Source: Candidatus Hodarchaeota archaeon
Lineage (GTDB): Archaea > Asgardarchaeota > Heimdallarchaeia > Hodarchaeales > YT1-057
Direction of reading: 5' to 3'
Length of the DNA: 16,260 nucleotides
NCBI GenBank assembly: GCA_016839955.1
Contig: JAEOTI010000559.1
Location: 1 to 16,260, forward strand
Both the position numbers and the translations under genes were made by a program. The notes under the pieces were generated by a model that did no database searches, was not told the origin of the DNA, and saw only the letters and a list, made by a program, of their open reading frames with translations. Below, in pieces: positions 7,802 to 15,206 of this stretch; the stretch's first letter is position 1, and every line of letters begins with the position of its first letter.

Positions 7802-9178
7802 TTAGATTTTTATTTTTTCAAAATCCCAAATGGTGTTTTGTTTATTGAACGCACTAAAAAACATGTTTTCACGTCTTTGATCCATTATATGAGTTGGAAA
7901 AATTGGTATGTTGATGTTATTATGATTAAATAGCTTTGTAAGTGTATGGGTTGTTGCTAAATCACTTTTTACTAATACAAACCAATCTTTCTTTTTTTCT
8001 CTTTGAGATTCAAGAAGGCAAAATTGAATTGACGGTAAACACATAAGAGCATTGAGATAGTGAGAATGTTCAATAGGAAGTAACAGAATGGTCGGAACTA
8101 AATCTTTTTCTTCTAATTGAATTGAAGGACGAATAATATTATCTTCTTCAAGTAACTTAAGACGCCGACTGAGTGTCGATCTCGAAATTCCAAGTTGTTT
8201 CGCTAGTTCTTGTTTTGTATTCTGAAATAAATAATTGGAATTATATAAACTATCAATGATAGCAATATCTAATGAATCAATCATCTTAGTTTGTGTTGAT
8301 GAATAAACCATCCATTCTAGAAATTTAGGGATAAAAAGAGTCTGGCCTTTGACTAAACGACGTAAAATGAATTTTATCATATCAGAACAAGTTAAATAAG
8401 TGTTTTCCTCTTGATTAGAAGGTAACAAAAGATGTTGACCAAAGCTTAAGATTTCCTTTAAGTAGAACTCAGTAATCAATTTATTTTGATTTAGTTTCAA
8501 ATAGGATTCAAGAAGTTTTGTTTCATAACCAATTGGTACTGTCCAAGTATCTATTAACCAACCCTTATTATGTTCAGTACCTACTAAGGAAAATCTTGAA
8601 AGAAAATAAGGACTTTGAGTAGTTCCTATGTTCCCCCGGAACCAAACTTGTATTTTTCTCAAACCTAATGCTTGAAAATTGATTATTGGACGACAAGTAA
8701 TTTGCATTGTAGAACTGAGTTTACGAATATTACTAGCAACTGTTTGACGATGAAGTCCAGTCAAATTGGATATTTTTGAAGTTGTAGCCGTTGGATATTC
8801 TTGAAGAGTTCGAATTATAGAAAATTCACTGTTGGAGAAGATTCTTGGACGATGGAGTAGATTTTGGACAACATCAAGAAATTCTTCAACATTTGGTTTA
8901 ATTCCAATGTGCACTAGTCTTTCTAGAGTTGTGAATAATTCGAAAACTTTTCCTTGATTTACAATTTTGAGTAATAAACTACTAAGGGTAGTTGTATCCT
9001 TTTTTTTCGCCCCAGGCATGACCAAACTGCACATATTCCATTTTTCATAGATATCAGGACGTTTATCATTATTAGCTAAAATGAATTGGAGCAAAATGTT
9101 TAATTCATTTGAAATAGCTGATTCCATTTCTGGTATTAGTTGTTTACAAATCAAAACCTGATTTTTAGCTAGTCTCAT
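7802..9178 (-). CDS. double winged-helix transcriptional regulator
   Basis: 458 residues; ATG at 9178 with AGGAAG (9191-9186) seven bases upstream. Two separate MarR/Lrp-like helix-turn-helix units are visible: 117-158 ('SIIRTLQEYPTATTSKIS' then 'GLHRQTVASNIRKL') and 302-350 ('QELAKQLGISRSTLSRRL' then 'KLLEEDNII'). Each is followed by a roughly 90-150 residue region of alternating strands, as though an HTH-plus-effector unit had been duplicated within one chain. The first 110 residues are helical with no recognised domain. Such a protein could bind two half sites alone. It is first in a pair with the HAD phosphatase gene and faces away from the thermosome operon across a 698-base gap, so it might control either or both; that link is inference only. 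Confidence 0.8.
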   Translation of the reverse strand: MRLAKNQVLICKQLIPEMESAISNELNILLQFILANNDKRPDIYEKWNMCSLVMPGAKKKDTTTLSSLLLKIVNQGKVFELFTTLERLVHIGIKPNVEEFLDVVQNLLHRPRIFSNSEFSIIRTLQEYPTATTSKISNLTGLHRQTVASNIRKLSSTMQITCRPIINFQALGLRKIQVWFRGNIGTTQSPYFLSRFSLVGTEHNKGWLIDTWTVPIGYETKLLESYLKLNQNKLITEFYLKEILSFGQHLLLPSNQEENTYLTCSDMIKFILRRLVKGQTLFIPKFLEWMVYSSTQTKMIDSLDIAIIDSLYNSNYLFQNTKQELAKQLGISRSTLSRRLKLLEEDNIIRPSIQLEEKDLVPTILLLPIEHSHYLNALMCLPSIQFCLLESQREKKKDWFVLVKSDLATTHTLTKLFNHNNINIPIFPTHIMDQRRENMFFSAFNKQNTIWDFEKIKI

Positions 9179-9608
9179 TATTTTGCTTCCTGTTTCCTTA
9201 CAATCAATTTTTTTGCATTAGGCTCTTAATTTCCCCAAATTCATTTTAGGAAAAATCAAGTGTAAAATGGAGAAAAAAATGCTTGATAAGCTCTGTCAAA
9301 GAACGTCTTATTAAAGAAAAGAGAGATTTGCAAACTTCATTAGCTTCCAAGTACTGATTAATTAAGGACAAAGAAAAAAAGAAAAAACCAGAGCTAAACG
9401 CTCTGGTTGAAATGGTGAAATGAACATTAAAAAAACTGACAAAATGTACAATCTTTAACTTAAAAAAACCTGAAAAAATGCCTATATCACTAATAGTAAG
9501 ACTAATGAATTAAGTAATTTACAAATAAATTACATGATTTATTTTATAATAAATCAAGATAATCTAGGATCTAACAAAATATTTTTTCTACAATGAATTA
9601 AAAAAGGC
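9179..9608. other. gene-free AT-rich stretch with inverted and direct repeats
   Basis: No convincing gene here. It holds the minus-facing terminator listed separately and two adjacent perfect inverted repeats: GTAATTT/AAATTAC (9514-9520, 9527-9533) and TGATTTATT/AATAAATCA (9535-9543, 9548-9556). There is also an imperfect direct repeat of about 20 bases (9427-9446 and 9460-9480; core AAAAAAAC...TGA...AAAATG), and ATCAAG/CTTGAT near 9254-9287. The repeats could be regulator binding sites or simply AT-rich noise. Confidence 0.4.
9372..9408 (-). terminator. strong hairpin plus T-tract terminator facing the minus strand
   Basis: A perfect 9-bp stem, AACCAGAGC (9386-9394) with GCTCTGGTT (9400-9408), has a 5-base loop. 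On the minus strand the stem runs straight into TTTTTTC followed by seven Ts (9385-9372). That is a textbook intrinsic terminator, although archaea often need only the T-tract. No minus-strand gene lies directly upstream (to the right), so it either stops antisense transcription from the chaperonin promoter region or ends an unannotated minus-strand RNA. Confidence 0.65.
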
Positions 9609-9617
9609 TTTATATAA
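9601..9617 (+). promoter_or_regulatory. strong archaeal promoter (BRE + TATA) in the thsA upstream region
   Basis: TTTATATAA (9609-9617) is a near-consensus archaeal TATA box, preceded by the purine-rich AAAAAGGC (9601-9608) in the BRE position. It would start RNA near 9639, about 240 bases before thsA, so it drives either a long-leader chaperonin transcript or a separate small RNA. Confidence 0.55.
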
Positions 9618-9635
9618 TAAATTATGTTAAAATTA

Positions 9636-9816
9636 ATCTTTTCAACACTTTATCTCAAAAGAAAAATGTAATTTTTATGAAATTTTATTGGCAAGTGATC
9701 GACTTTCTGCGTAATCTTTTTCAAGCAGAATGCACTTCCAATGACTTGAACAGACTCTACAAATCTCGCTTCCCTCTTGACAGTGGAGTGTGAAACAAAC
9801 CAAAACAGGGTTTTTC
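9636..9816 (+). ncRNA. candidate small RNA or structured thsA leader
   Basis: Between the TATA box at 9609 and the chaperonin TATA box at 9822 is a long hairpin. The outer stem ATTGG-(C bulge)-AAGTG (9687-9697) pairs perfectly with CACTTCCAAT (9733-9742), extendable by two pairs to 9685/9744. An inner stem TTCTGC (9705-9710) pairs with GCAGAA (9725-9730). A small hairpin AAAAC/GTTTT with a T-tract (about 9802-9816) could end the RNA. No box C/D or other known RNA signature was found and no plausible ORF fits. It may be a leader structure rather than a free RNA. Confidence 0.3.
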
Positions 9817-9821
9817 TGGCA

Positions 9822-9866
9822 TTATATAATTGGAGAGTCTTCAAACAACCAAATAAAATAACGAGG
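9822..9866 (+). promoter_or_regulatory. thsA proximal TATA box and ribosome site
   Basis: TTATATAA at 9822-9829 places a transcription start near 9851. GAGG at 9863-9866 lies ten bases before the ATG at 9877. Just upstream of the TATA box, an AAAAC-AGG-GTTTT inverted repeat (about 9802-9815) is in a position where a heat-responsive regulator could bind; that role is a guess. Confidence 0.6.
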
Positions 9867-9876
9867 TTGATTAATT

Positions 9877-11538
9877 ATGGCAACTATGGCTGGTACTCCA
9901 GTGCTAATACTAAGAGAAGGGTCCGAACGCTCCCGTGGTCGTGATGCCCAGCGAAGCAATATTATGGCTGGACGAGCGGTAGCGGATGCTGTTCGAACTG
10001 CACTTGGACCACGTGGTATGGATAAACTTCTTGTCGATTCTATTGGAGATGTTGTTATTACTAATGATGGTGCAACTATCCTAGATGAAATAGAAGTACA
10101 ACATCCTGCTGCTAAAATGTTGGTTCAAGTAGCAAAAACCCAAGATGATGACGTTGGTGATGGAACGACCACAGCAGTCGTTATCGCTTGTGAGTTACTT
10201 AAGAGAGCTCTGTCTATCATTGATAAGAAAATTCATCCAACAGTAATTGTAAAAGGATACAAACGAGCGACTGATGAAGCTCAAAAAATCCTTACAAGAA
10301 TCTCAGAACAAATTGATCTTAATAGTGATGAGGAATTAATGAAAATCGCTCGTACTGCTCTAAATAGCAAAGCTGTTGGTGGTGGACGAGAACTTTTTGC
10401 TAAGATTGCTGTAGATGCTTGTAAGAGCATCCGAGATGATGATGGGACTGTCGACATTGATATGGTTTCTATTATCCAAAAACAAGGGAAATCTTTGGGA
10501 GCTACTGAATTTGTTAAAGGTATAGTTATTGACAAGGAAGTAGTTCATCCAAGGATGCCACTTCGGGTTGAAAATGCGAAAATTGCGCTATTAAATGCTG
10601 CTCTTGAGATTAAAAAAACCGAATTTGATGCTAAAATCCGTATATCAGATCCAACAGCAGTTCAAGCTTTTATTGATGAAGAAAAAAATATGCTCAAACG
10701 TATGGTTGATAAGATCAAAGCAAGCGGAGCTAACATTGTAATCTGTCAAAAAGGTATAGATGACCTTACTCAACATTATATGGCTCAAGAGAACATGCTC
10801 GCTGTTCGACGAGTAAAGAAAAGCGATATGGAGAAGGTTGCTAAATCTACAGGTGGAAGAATCATTACTACCATTGAAGAACTATCCGCTGAAGATATTG
10901 GATCAGCAGGACTGGTCTTCGAAAAGAAAATCGGTGATGAAAAGCTTCTCTATATTGAAAACTGCCCTATGCCAAAAGCTGTGGCTGTGGTCATCCGTGG
11001 TGGATCAAAATACGTCACTGATGAGGCTGAACGAGCCATTCATGATGCGCTGTGTGTGGTCCGCGATGTAATGCAAGACGGTCGAGCTGTTGCAGGCGGT
11101 GGTGCTCCTGAGATTGAACTTGCTGTACGACTTAGAGAATTTTCTGAGACAATCAGTGGTCGAGAACAGCTTGCAGTTGAAGCTTTTGCTGATTCATTGG
11201 AAATTATCCCAAAGACCCTAGCTGAGAATGGTGGCTTAGATGCTATAGATATCATTGCTCAACTCAAAGAGGGACATAAAGCGGATAAGAATCCCCGGAT
11301 TGGTGTCAATGTCCTTGCTGGGAAAACTGGTGATCTAAAGGCAGAAGGAGTTATTGAGCCTTTAGGCGTAAAAATTCAGGCGATTCGTTCCGCATCAGAA
11401 GCAGCAGAGCTTATTTTACGTATTGATGATGTAATCATGAGTAAAGAACTCAAAGGCGAAGGCGGTATGCCTCCAGGCGGAATGCCCCCAGGTATGGGCG
11501 GTATGGGTGGCATGGGCGGAATGCCAGGTATGATGTAG
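9877..11538 (+). CDS. thsA: thermosome (group II chaperonin) subunit, Gly-Met tail
   Basis: 553 residues, the usual length for an archaeal CCT/thermosome subunit, an ATP-driven double-ring cytoplasmic foldase with a built-in lid. The ATG at 9877 follows GAGG by ten bases. Family motifs run in order: 'LGPRGMDK' (43-50), 'NDGATIL' (63-69), 'GDGTTT' (94-99, nucleotide binding), the Asp in '[11 protein letters not shown]' that activates water for ATP hydrolysis, and '[11 protein letters not shown]' shortly after. The C-terminus is the flexible Gly-Met-Pro tail (GGM repeats) typical of chaperonins. It is intact and followed 18 bases later by a second subunit gene, so the two are co-transcribed and probably assemble into a hetero-oligomeric ring. 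The A/B naming is by order, not by phylogeny. Confidence 0.97.
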   Translation: MATMAGTPVLILREGSERSRGRDAQRSNIMAGRAVADAVRTALGPRGMDKLLVDSIGDVVITNDGATILDEIEVQHPAAKMLVQVAKTQDDDVGDGTTTAVVIACELLKRALSIIDKKIHPTVIVKGYKRATDEAQKILTRISEQIDLNSDEELMKIARTALNSKAVGGGRELFAKIAVDACKSIRDDDGTVDIDMVSIIQKQGKSLGATEFVKGIVIDKEVVHPRMPLRVENAKIALLNAALEIKKTEFDAKIRISDPTAVQAFIDEEKNMLKRMVDKIKASGANIVICQKGIDDLTQHYMAQENMLAVRRVKKSDMEKVAKSTGGRIITTIEELSAEDIGSAGLVFEKKIGDEKLLYIENCPMPKAVAVVIRGGSKYVTDEAERAIHDALCVVRDVMQDGRAVAGGGAPEIELAVRLREFSETISGREQLAVEAFADSLEIIPKTLAENGGLDAIDIIAQLKEGHKADKNPRIGVNVLAGKTGDLKAEGVIEPLGVKIQAIRSASEAAELILRIDDVIMSKELKGEGGMPPGGMPPGMGGMGGMGGMPGMM

Positions 11539-11541
11539 GAT

Positions 11542-11548
11542 AAGGAGG
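11542..11548 (+). promoter_or_regulatory. ribosome binding site that fixes the thsB start
   Basis: AAGGAGG at 11542-11548 lies only two bases from the ATG at 11551 but eight from the ATG at 11557. The normal spacing favours 11557 as the start of the second chaperonin subunit. Confidence 0.7.
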
Positions 11549-11556
11549 TTATGTAT

Positions 11557-13194
11557 ATGACACAATTAAGTGGAACTCCTATAATTTTACTCAAAGAAGG
11601 ATCAGAACGAACTAAAGGTAAAGACGCACAAAGAAATAACATGGCTGCAGCACAAGTCATTGGTGAAGCGGTACGATCGTCACTTGGACCAAAAGGTATG
11701 GATAAAATGCTTGTAGACAACTTCGGAGATGTTGTCATTACTAATGATGGTGCTACAATTCTCAAAGAAATTGATGTTCAACATCCAGTAGCTAAATTTA
11801 TCGTTGAATTAGCTAAAACACAAGATGATGAAGTTGGAGATGGTACAACCACTGTTGTAATTATTGCAGGGGAACTTCTAAAGAAAGCTGAAGAACTTCT
11901 TGATGAGGACATCCATCCTACTATCATTGTTGAGGGTTACCGAAAGGCTACTGAAGAAGCCATTAAATACATTGACGAAATAGCTACAACTGTTACTAAA
12001 GAAGACGTTGGGATCCTCAAGAAAATCTCAATGACAGCCATGGGTTCAAAGAATATTTCAACAACTGCAGATTACCTCTCAGATCTCGTAGTAAAAGCTG
12101 TAAAAGCTGTTGTTCGTGATGATGGCACAATTGATATCGATGATATTAAAGTTGAGAAGAAAGAAGGGCAAGGACTTGAATCATCAACTTTAATCGAAGG
12201 TATTGTACTTGACAAAGAAGTTGTGCATCCTGGAATGCCGAAGAAAATTGAGAACGCTAAGATTGCACTAGTTGCAGCGCAATTAGAGATTAAGAAAACC
12301 GAATTTGATGCAGAATTAACAGTTTCAGACCCAACCCAAATGAAGGCTTTCTTAGATCGTGAAGCTGAAATGATCAAAGAAATGGTAGCTAAGGTTGCTC
12401 AGACAGGTGCTAATGTTCTTCTCTGCCAAAAAGGCATTGACGATATCGCACAACATTTTCTAGCAAAGAATGGTATCATGACCGTTCGTCGAATAAAGAA
12501 GAGCGACATGGAAAAACTAGCTAGAGCAACCAATGCTAAAATCGCTAGTAACCTCGATGATCTCTCAGTTAATGACCTTGGGTCTGCAGGCCTTGTTGAA
12601 GAACGGAAAATTGGCGATGACGATATGGTTTTTGTTGAGAAATGTTCTGCAGCAAAATCTGTAACACTTCTTATTCGAGGTGGTACTGAACTCGTTGTAG
12701 CTGAAGCTGAGCGCTCCATACATGATGCAATTTGTGTCGTACGCAATGTAATCACGGACAACAAGGTTGTTTATGGAGGAGGCGCACCAGAAACTGCTAT
12801 AGCTCGAAAACTACGTGATTTCGCAGCTTCCCTCTCTGACAGGGAACAATTAGCAGTTCAAGCCTACGCTGAGGCCCTTGAAGTTATCCCAAGAACACTT
12901 GCAGAGAACGCGGGTATGGATCCAATTGATATCTTCGTAGAAATTCGTAAAAAACACAACGAAGGTCTTTACACTGCAGGTGTTGACCCAGTTGAGGGAT
13001 TTGTTAGAGATATGAAAGAGACAAATGTTATCGAGCCTGCATTAGTCAAGAAGCAAGCAATTAGTAGTGCAAGCGAAGCGGCACAGATGATTCTCAGGAT
13101 TGATGATGTTATCTCTTCGAAGGGCATGGGCGATGCAGGAGGACCTGGTGGTCCACCTGGTGGCGGCGACGACGACATGGACTCAGATTTCTAA
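11557..13194 (+). CDS. thsB: thermosome (group II chaperonin) subunit, acidic tail
   Basis: 545 residues from the ATG at 11557, chosen because the Shine-Dalgarno AAGGAGG is eight bases upstream; an ATG at 11551 would add two residues. It carries the full chaperonin motif set: 'LGPKGMDKM', 'NDGATIL', 'GDGTTT', '[11 protein letters not shown]' with the hydrolytic Asp, and '[11 protein letters not shown]'. It is clearly a paralogue of the upstream subunit along its whole length, so the pair is a tandem duplication. The tails differ: this one ends Gly/Pro-rich then strongly acidic (DDDMDSDF) instead of Gly-Met repeats, as expected for two distinct ring subunits. The operon ends at a hairpin/T-tract at 13208-13245. 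Confidence 0.97.
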   Translation: MTQLSGTPIILLKEGSERTKGKDAQRNNMAAAQVIGEAVRSSLGPKGMDKMLVDNFGDVVITNDGATILKEIDVQHPVAKFIVELAKTQDDEVGDGTTTVVIIAGELLKKAEELLDEDIHPTIIVEGYRKATEEAIKYIDEIATTVTKEDVGILKKISMTAMGSKNISTTADYLSDLVVKAVKAVVRDDGTIDIDDIKVEKKEGQGLESSTLIEGIVLDKEVVHPGMPKKIENAKIALVAAQLEIKKTEFDAELTVSDPTQMKAFLDREAEMIKEMVAKVAQTGANVLLCQKGIDDIAQHFLAKNGIMTVRRIKKSDMEKLARATNAKIASNLDDLSVNDLGSAGLVEERKIGDDDMVFVEKCSAAKSVTLLIRGGTELVVAEAERSIHDAICVVRNVITDNKVVYGGGAPETAIARKLRDFAASLSDREQLAVQAYAEALEVIPRTLAENAGMDPIDIFVEIRKKHNEGLYTAGVDPVEGFVRDMKETNVIEPALVKKQAISSASEAAQMILRIDDVISSKGMGDAGGPGGPPGGGDDDMDSDF

Positions 13195-13207
13195 AATAAT
13201 AGATTCT

Positions 13208-13245
13208 AGGGAAGTATCACGCACTTCCCTTATATTTTATTTTTT
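13208..13245 (+). terminator. thsAB operon terminator
   Basis: A perfect 8-bp stem, AGGGAAGT (13208-13215) and ACTTCCCT (13223-13230) with a 7-base loop, begins 14 bases after the thsB stop. It is followed on the plus strand by a T-rich tract ending in six Ts (13231-13245). Confidence 0.75.
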
Positions 13246-13284
13246 GAAAAAATAAAAGTAGAGTATGTAGTATGTTTATACACC

Positions 13285-13380
13285 ATGAACCATAAAAAGA
13301 TCAGGAAGGGGCTTTTCATAGCGCGTCTTTTCTATGGAACTCTTTTCATAACTCCTATTTTTCTGTGTGGTTGGCTATAA
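13285..13380 (+). CDS. possible 31-codon hydrophobic leader ORF of rpoK
   Basis: An ATG at 13285 opens a 31-codon frame with a basic start (MNHKKIRKG) and a hydrophobic remainder containing '[12 protein letters not shown]', like a small membrane peptide. Its stop TAA (13378-13380) shares its last base with the rpoK ATG, the arrangement expected for coupled translation. Against it, the best TATA box (TTTATA, 13275-13280) would start RNA near 13304, inside the frame, and there is no clear ribosome site. It could be chance. Confidence 0.25.
   Translation: MNHKKIRKGLFIARLFYGTLFITPIFLCGWL
13314..13339 (+). other. hairpin in the rpoK leader
   Basis: TTTCATAG (13314-13321) pairs with CTATGGAA (13332-13339) over eight pairs including one G-U, with a 10-base loop. 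The sequence CTTTTCATA also occurs twice (13312-13320 and 13342-13350). A leader structure controlling RpoK output is possible; there is no direct evidence. Confidence 0.3.
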
Positions 13381-13688
13381 TGGCAGAGGACACTAATTTA
13401 AATGAAACTAAAGATGTACCTCAGATTCAGATAGGGCCTCGTACAATTACTCGTTTTGAACGCGCACGTGTGCTTGGTGCTCGAGCATTACAAATTTCCA
13501 TGGGGGCTCCAGTTTTAGTTGATGTAGATGAAGATAGAAAAGATGATGAACCTGAAATTTCCGATCCCTTGCTGATAGCGCAAAAAGAAATCGATGCATT
13601 TGTACTACCATTAATGATTAGACGATTTTTACCAGATGGTAGGTATCAAGACATACCTATTCGTTGGTTATTGTCTGATTATGAATAA
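13380..13688 (+). CDS. rpoK: DNA-directed RNA polymerase subunit K (Rpb6 homologue)
   Basis: 102 residues from the ATG at 13380; a GTG at 13365 in frame would add five hydrophobic residues and is less likely. The core is the RpoK/Rpb6/omega fold: '[26 protein letters not shown]' followed by '[37 protein letters not shown]', all strongly conserved in archaeal and eukaryotic subunits. It clamps the largest subunit during polymerase assembly. A short acidic insert ([10 protein letters not shown]) between the two conserved blocks and about 25 extra N-terminal residues make it longer than minimal archaeal RpoK (roughly 60-80 residues). No ribosome site is obvious. It stands alone here, not with the rpoN/ribosomal genes it often accompanies. 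Confidence 0.95.
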   Translation: MAEDTNLNETKDVPQIQIGPRTITRFERARVLGARALQISMGAPVLVDVDEDRKDDEPEISDPLLIAQKEIDAFVLPLMIRRFLPDGRYQDIPIRWLLSDYE

Positions 13689-13697
13689 AAAAATAAT

Positions 13698-13740
13698 AGG
13701 AAATCATTGGGTTTCCTTCGTTGCTTAAAAACTAGTTTTT
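13698..13740. other. hairpin and palindrome after rpoK
   Basis: AGGAAA/TTTCCT (13698-13703, 13712-13717) forms a short hairpin 10 bases after the rpoK stop. AAAAACTAGTTTTT (13727-13740) is a perfect palindrome whose plus strand ends in five Ts. Together they are a reasonable, but weak, transcript end for rpoK. Confidence 0.35.
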
Positions 13741-13892
13741 GCATATTTAATTTGACAACAAATACTAATTTGGAATTTACTTTTTTCTCTTGTAAATGTC
13801 CCATTTGATTATTACCATAAGAAGCTTCTAATCATTATTTTTGCAAAGGTTAAAGAGTAAATAAGATGCTATTTGACTAGAGTTGCAAACCA

Positions 13893-14564
13893 ATGCCAGA
13901 AAAAACGGACAAAGATCCAATAAAGGCGGCATATGCTAAATTAGGATCCAGGATGAAGACACAAATTAAAGACTCTGATGAAAAAGCGACCCAACAGCGC
14001 CTAGAGGGATTTGAAAAGTTAAATGGAACAAAAATACCAAGTTTACTACCTGAAGAACTTGTTTTGAGAATCCTTTCATTGAAAAAGCGAACCGGATTAC
14101 CTGAAACCATTCTTCCTTCTTCCTATTTCGAAAAAAAAGGTCGACGAGGTTCATTTCTGCGTAAGCTCTCATTAGATGTAATCGATTTTGGAAGAACCTT
14201 TCAACGTGCTTACAATAAATTACCAACATCAAACGAATTAGTAGAGGAATTCATGATACAGCAATCTCATTGGGAATGTACTCAAGAGGACTTACAGGAT
14301 ATTTTTAATGAGTTAAAAAAAGAAGGATTAATGGGAATACAAAACAATCACTTAGTTTTTGAACCACTTGCTTTTTCTCAAGGAATAAATTCCTTCCTCA
14401 AACAAGTTTGGAGTCAACAGAAGGAATTTTGGTCAAAAGAAGAGATAAGTGAACTACTGAGAATTGACTATGAATCATTAGATCATATGCTCAAAACATT
14501 GGTATCCGAGGGAATATGCGTTAGAGATGAAGATGGTTATTGGTTTACTGGATTCTCAAGGTGA
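13893..14564 (+). CDS. tandem winged-helix protein, EAP30 (Vps22/SNF8)-like, candidate ESCRT-II subunit
   Basis: 223 residues from the ATG at 13893; the ribosome site is weak. The layout matches the EAP30 family: a charged helical N-terminus (about 8-45), a connecting helical part (50-90), then two winged helices at about 95-157 and 160-222. By eye, 'ECTQEDLQDIFNELKKEGLMGI' (128-149) aligns with the end of human SNF8's first winged helix ('SQDDLIRAIKKLKALG'). 'SKEEISELLRIDYESLDHMLKTLVSEGICVRDEDGYWF' (residues 181-218) aligns with the second, including the final aromatic 'YW'. In eukaryotes the family nucleates ESCRT-III at membranes; Asgard archaea encode homologues. No ESCRT-III, Vps4 or Vps25 gene is visible here. 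A TFIIE/RPC34-like transcription factor is the alternative, given the rpoK neighbour. It overlaps the next gene by GTGA. Confidence 0.5.
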   Translation: MPEKTDKDPIKAAYAKLGSRMKTQIKDSDEKATQQRLEGFEKLNGTKIPSLLPEELVLRILSLKKRTGLPETILPSSYFEKKGRRGSFLRKLSLDVIDFGRTFQRAYNKLPTSNELVEEFMIQQSHWECTQEDLQDIFNELKKEGLMGIQNNHLVFEPLAFSQGINSFLKQVWSQQKEFWSKEEISELLRIDYESLDHMLKTLVSEGICVRDEDGYWFTGFSR

Positions 14565-14893
14565 AAAAATTCAGGATTTTGTTAAAGATAATGAAGACAG
14601 AGATTAGAACTTTTTCACTTATTAACAATGAAAGGTTAATTCTTGTTGAATTGAGATCTAATTCTTTCACTGAACCAAAAAAAGTTTCTTTACAACTTTA
14701 TAATTATCAAGATGATATAATACTTACTCCAAACCAAAATTCACAAGTAAATTTAATTCTTAAGGATCCAGAAGTTGTTTTAGTTTGTTGGAAGTTGGTT
14801 CCAGTTTCAAAAAAACCAACAACCATATTTATCTTATTCAAAGTCGAAAATGAGGAATCTTTTCTTTCAACAGTTATTAATCTTCAAGATTGA
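14561..14893 (+). CDS. small beta-rich protein coupled to the EAP30-like gene, unknown
   Basis: 110 residues from a GTG at 14561, chosen because it overlaps the upstream TGA as GTGA and is preceded by 'caagg'; an ATG at 14591 would give 100 residues. After a basic start, alternating hydrophobic strands run through the protein ('ERLILVELRS', 'KKVSLQLYNY', 'QVNLILKD', 'EVVLVCWKLVP', 'TTIFILFKVE'), suggesting a beta sandwich or barrel with no signal peptide or membrane span. I recognise no family. Tight coupling suggests it works with the EAP30-like protein. The frame continues open for 45 codons after the TGA at 14891-14893, with a second TGA at 15029, which is discussed as a finding. Confidence 0.6.
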   Translation: MKKFRILLKIMKTEIRTFSLINNERLILVELRSNSFTEPKKVSLQLYNYQDDIILTPNQNSQVNLILKDPEVVLVCWKLVPVSKKPTTIFILFKVENEESFLSTVINLQD

Positions 14894-15044
14894 GAGTTTA
14901 TTCAAGTTTTTAATTCATTAAAAATTAACTGCTTTGTTTTTAATCCGATGGAACTTGATCTGGAGATAACATTTGATCCCACCGACATAAGTGATCAATA
15001 TACTTTCTTGCCACAATTATATAAAGAATGAAATTTAAAGAAAA
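14894..15044. other. gene-free segment before the structured RNA
   Basis: This part of the 362-base gap has no recognised gene. It carries an open frame continuing from the preceding gene (including a 27-codon ATG frame from 14948) and the TATA box at 15017-15025. No tRNA or box C/D signature was seen. Confidence 0.4.
15017..15025 (+). promoter_or_regulatory. TATA box for the structured RNA
   Basis: TTATATAAA at 15017-15025 centres near 15021, which puts the expected start at about 15047, within two bases of the 5' end of the outer stem of the structured element. The BRE position (ccacaa) is weak. Confidence 0.55.
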
Positions 15045-15191
15045 ATGGCATAAACAAGAGCTCTAATGCTTGTGTGGGCCCTTTTTTTTAACACAAGGAT
15101 TCATTAGTCTTTTGGGTGTGTGACTGGGAATTGGAATCAAACCCCTTGGTATTCCAGATTTTTCTACGGGGCAGTCACACATTTATGCCAT
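15045..15191 (+). ncRNA. candidate structured non-coding RNA, three-way junction, no known family
   Basis: P1: ATGGCATAAA (15045-15054) pairs perfectly with TTTATGCCAT (15182-15191). P2: CTAATG-CTTGTGT (15063-15075) pairs with ACACAAG (15091-15097) and, after a 4-base GATT bulge, CATTAG (15102-15107); AAGA/TCTT (15056-15059, 15108-15111) extends it. Its 15-base loop contains GGGCCC and eight Ts. P3: TGTGTGACTG (15117-15126) pairs perfectly with CAGTCACACA (15172-15181), enclosing TGGAAT/ATTCCA (15132-15137, 15151-15156) with ACC/GGT inside. CCCC (15142-15145) and GGGG (15168-15171) could pair alternatively. A TATA box lies about 26 bases before and a T7 run (15207-15213) 15 bases after. It does not match 5S, SRP, RNase P, tRNA or a riboswitch I know. 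The minus strand is also conceivable, since a TATA-like sequence and T-tract exist there too. Confidence 0.6.
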
Positions 15192-15206
15192 AAGAAACAA
15201 ACCTAC

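Noticed and set aside
9636..9816. Box C/D small RNA.
   Set aside because: No RUGAUGA and CUGA boxes at suitable spacing.
9650..9844. Minus-strand 64-codon open frame upstream of thsA.
   Set aside because: It covers the thsA TATA box and the hairpin at 9685-9744, has no ribosome site and a poor composition.
11040..12764. Several long minus-strand open frames within the chaperonin genes.
   Set aside because: Antisense shadows of highly conserved thsA and thsB.
15117..15181. H/ACA guide RNA or SECIS element in arm 3.
   Set aside because: The ACA-like end lies inside the stem, the 3' pocket side is too long, and no kink-turn is evident. The SECIS core would need non-Watson-Crick pairs where the stem is perfect.
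15045..15191. Miniature transposable element with 10-bp terminal inverted repeats.
   Set aside because: No convincing target-site duplication (only A-rich flanks), no second copy in the window, and the internal arms are themselves precisely paired with a promoter at the RNA position. Not fully excluded without a genome search.
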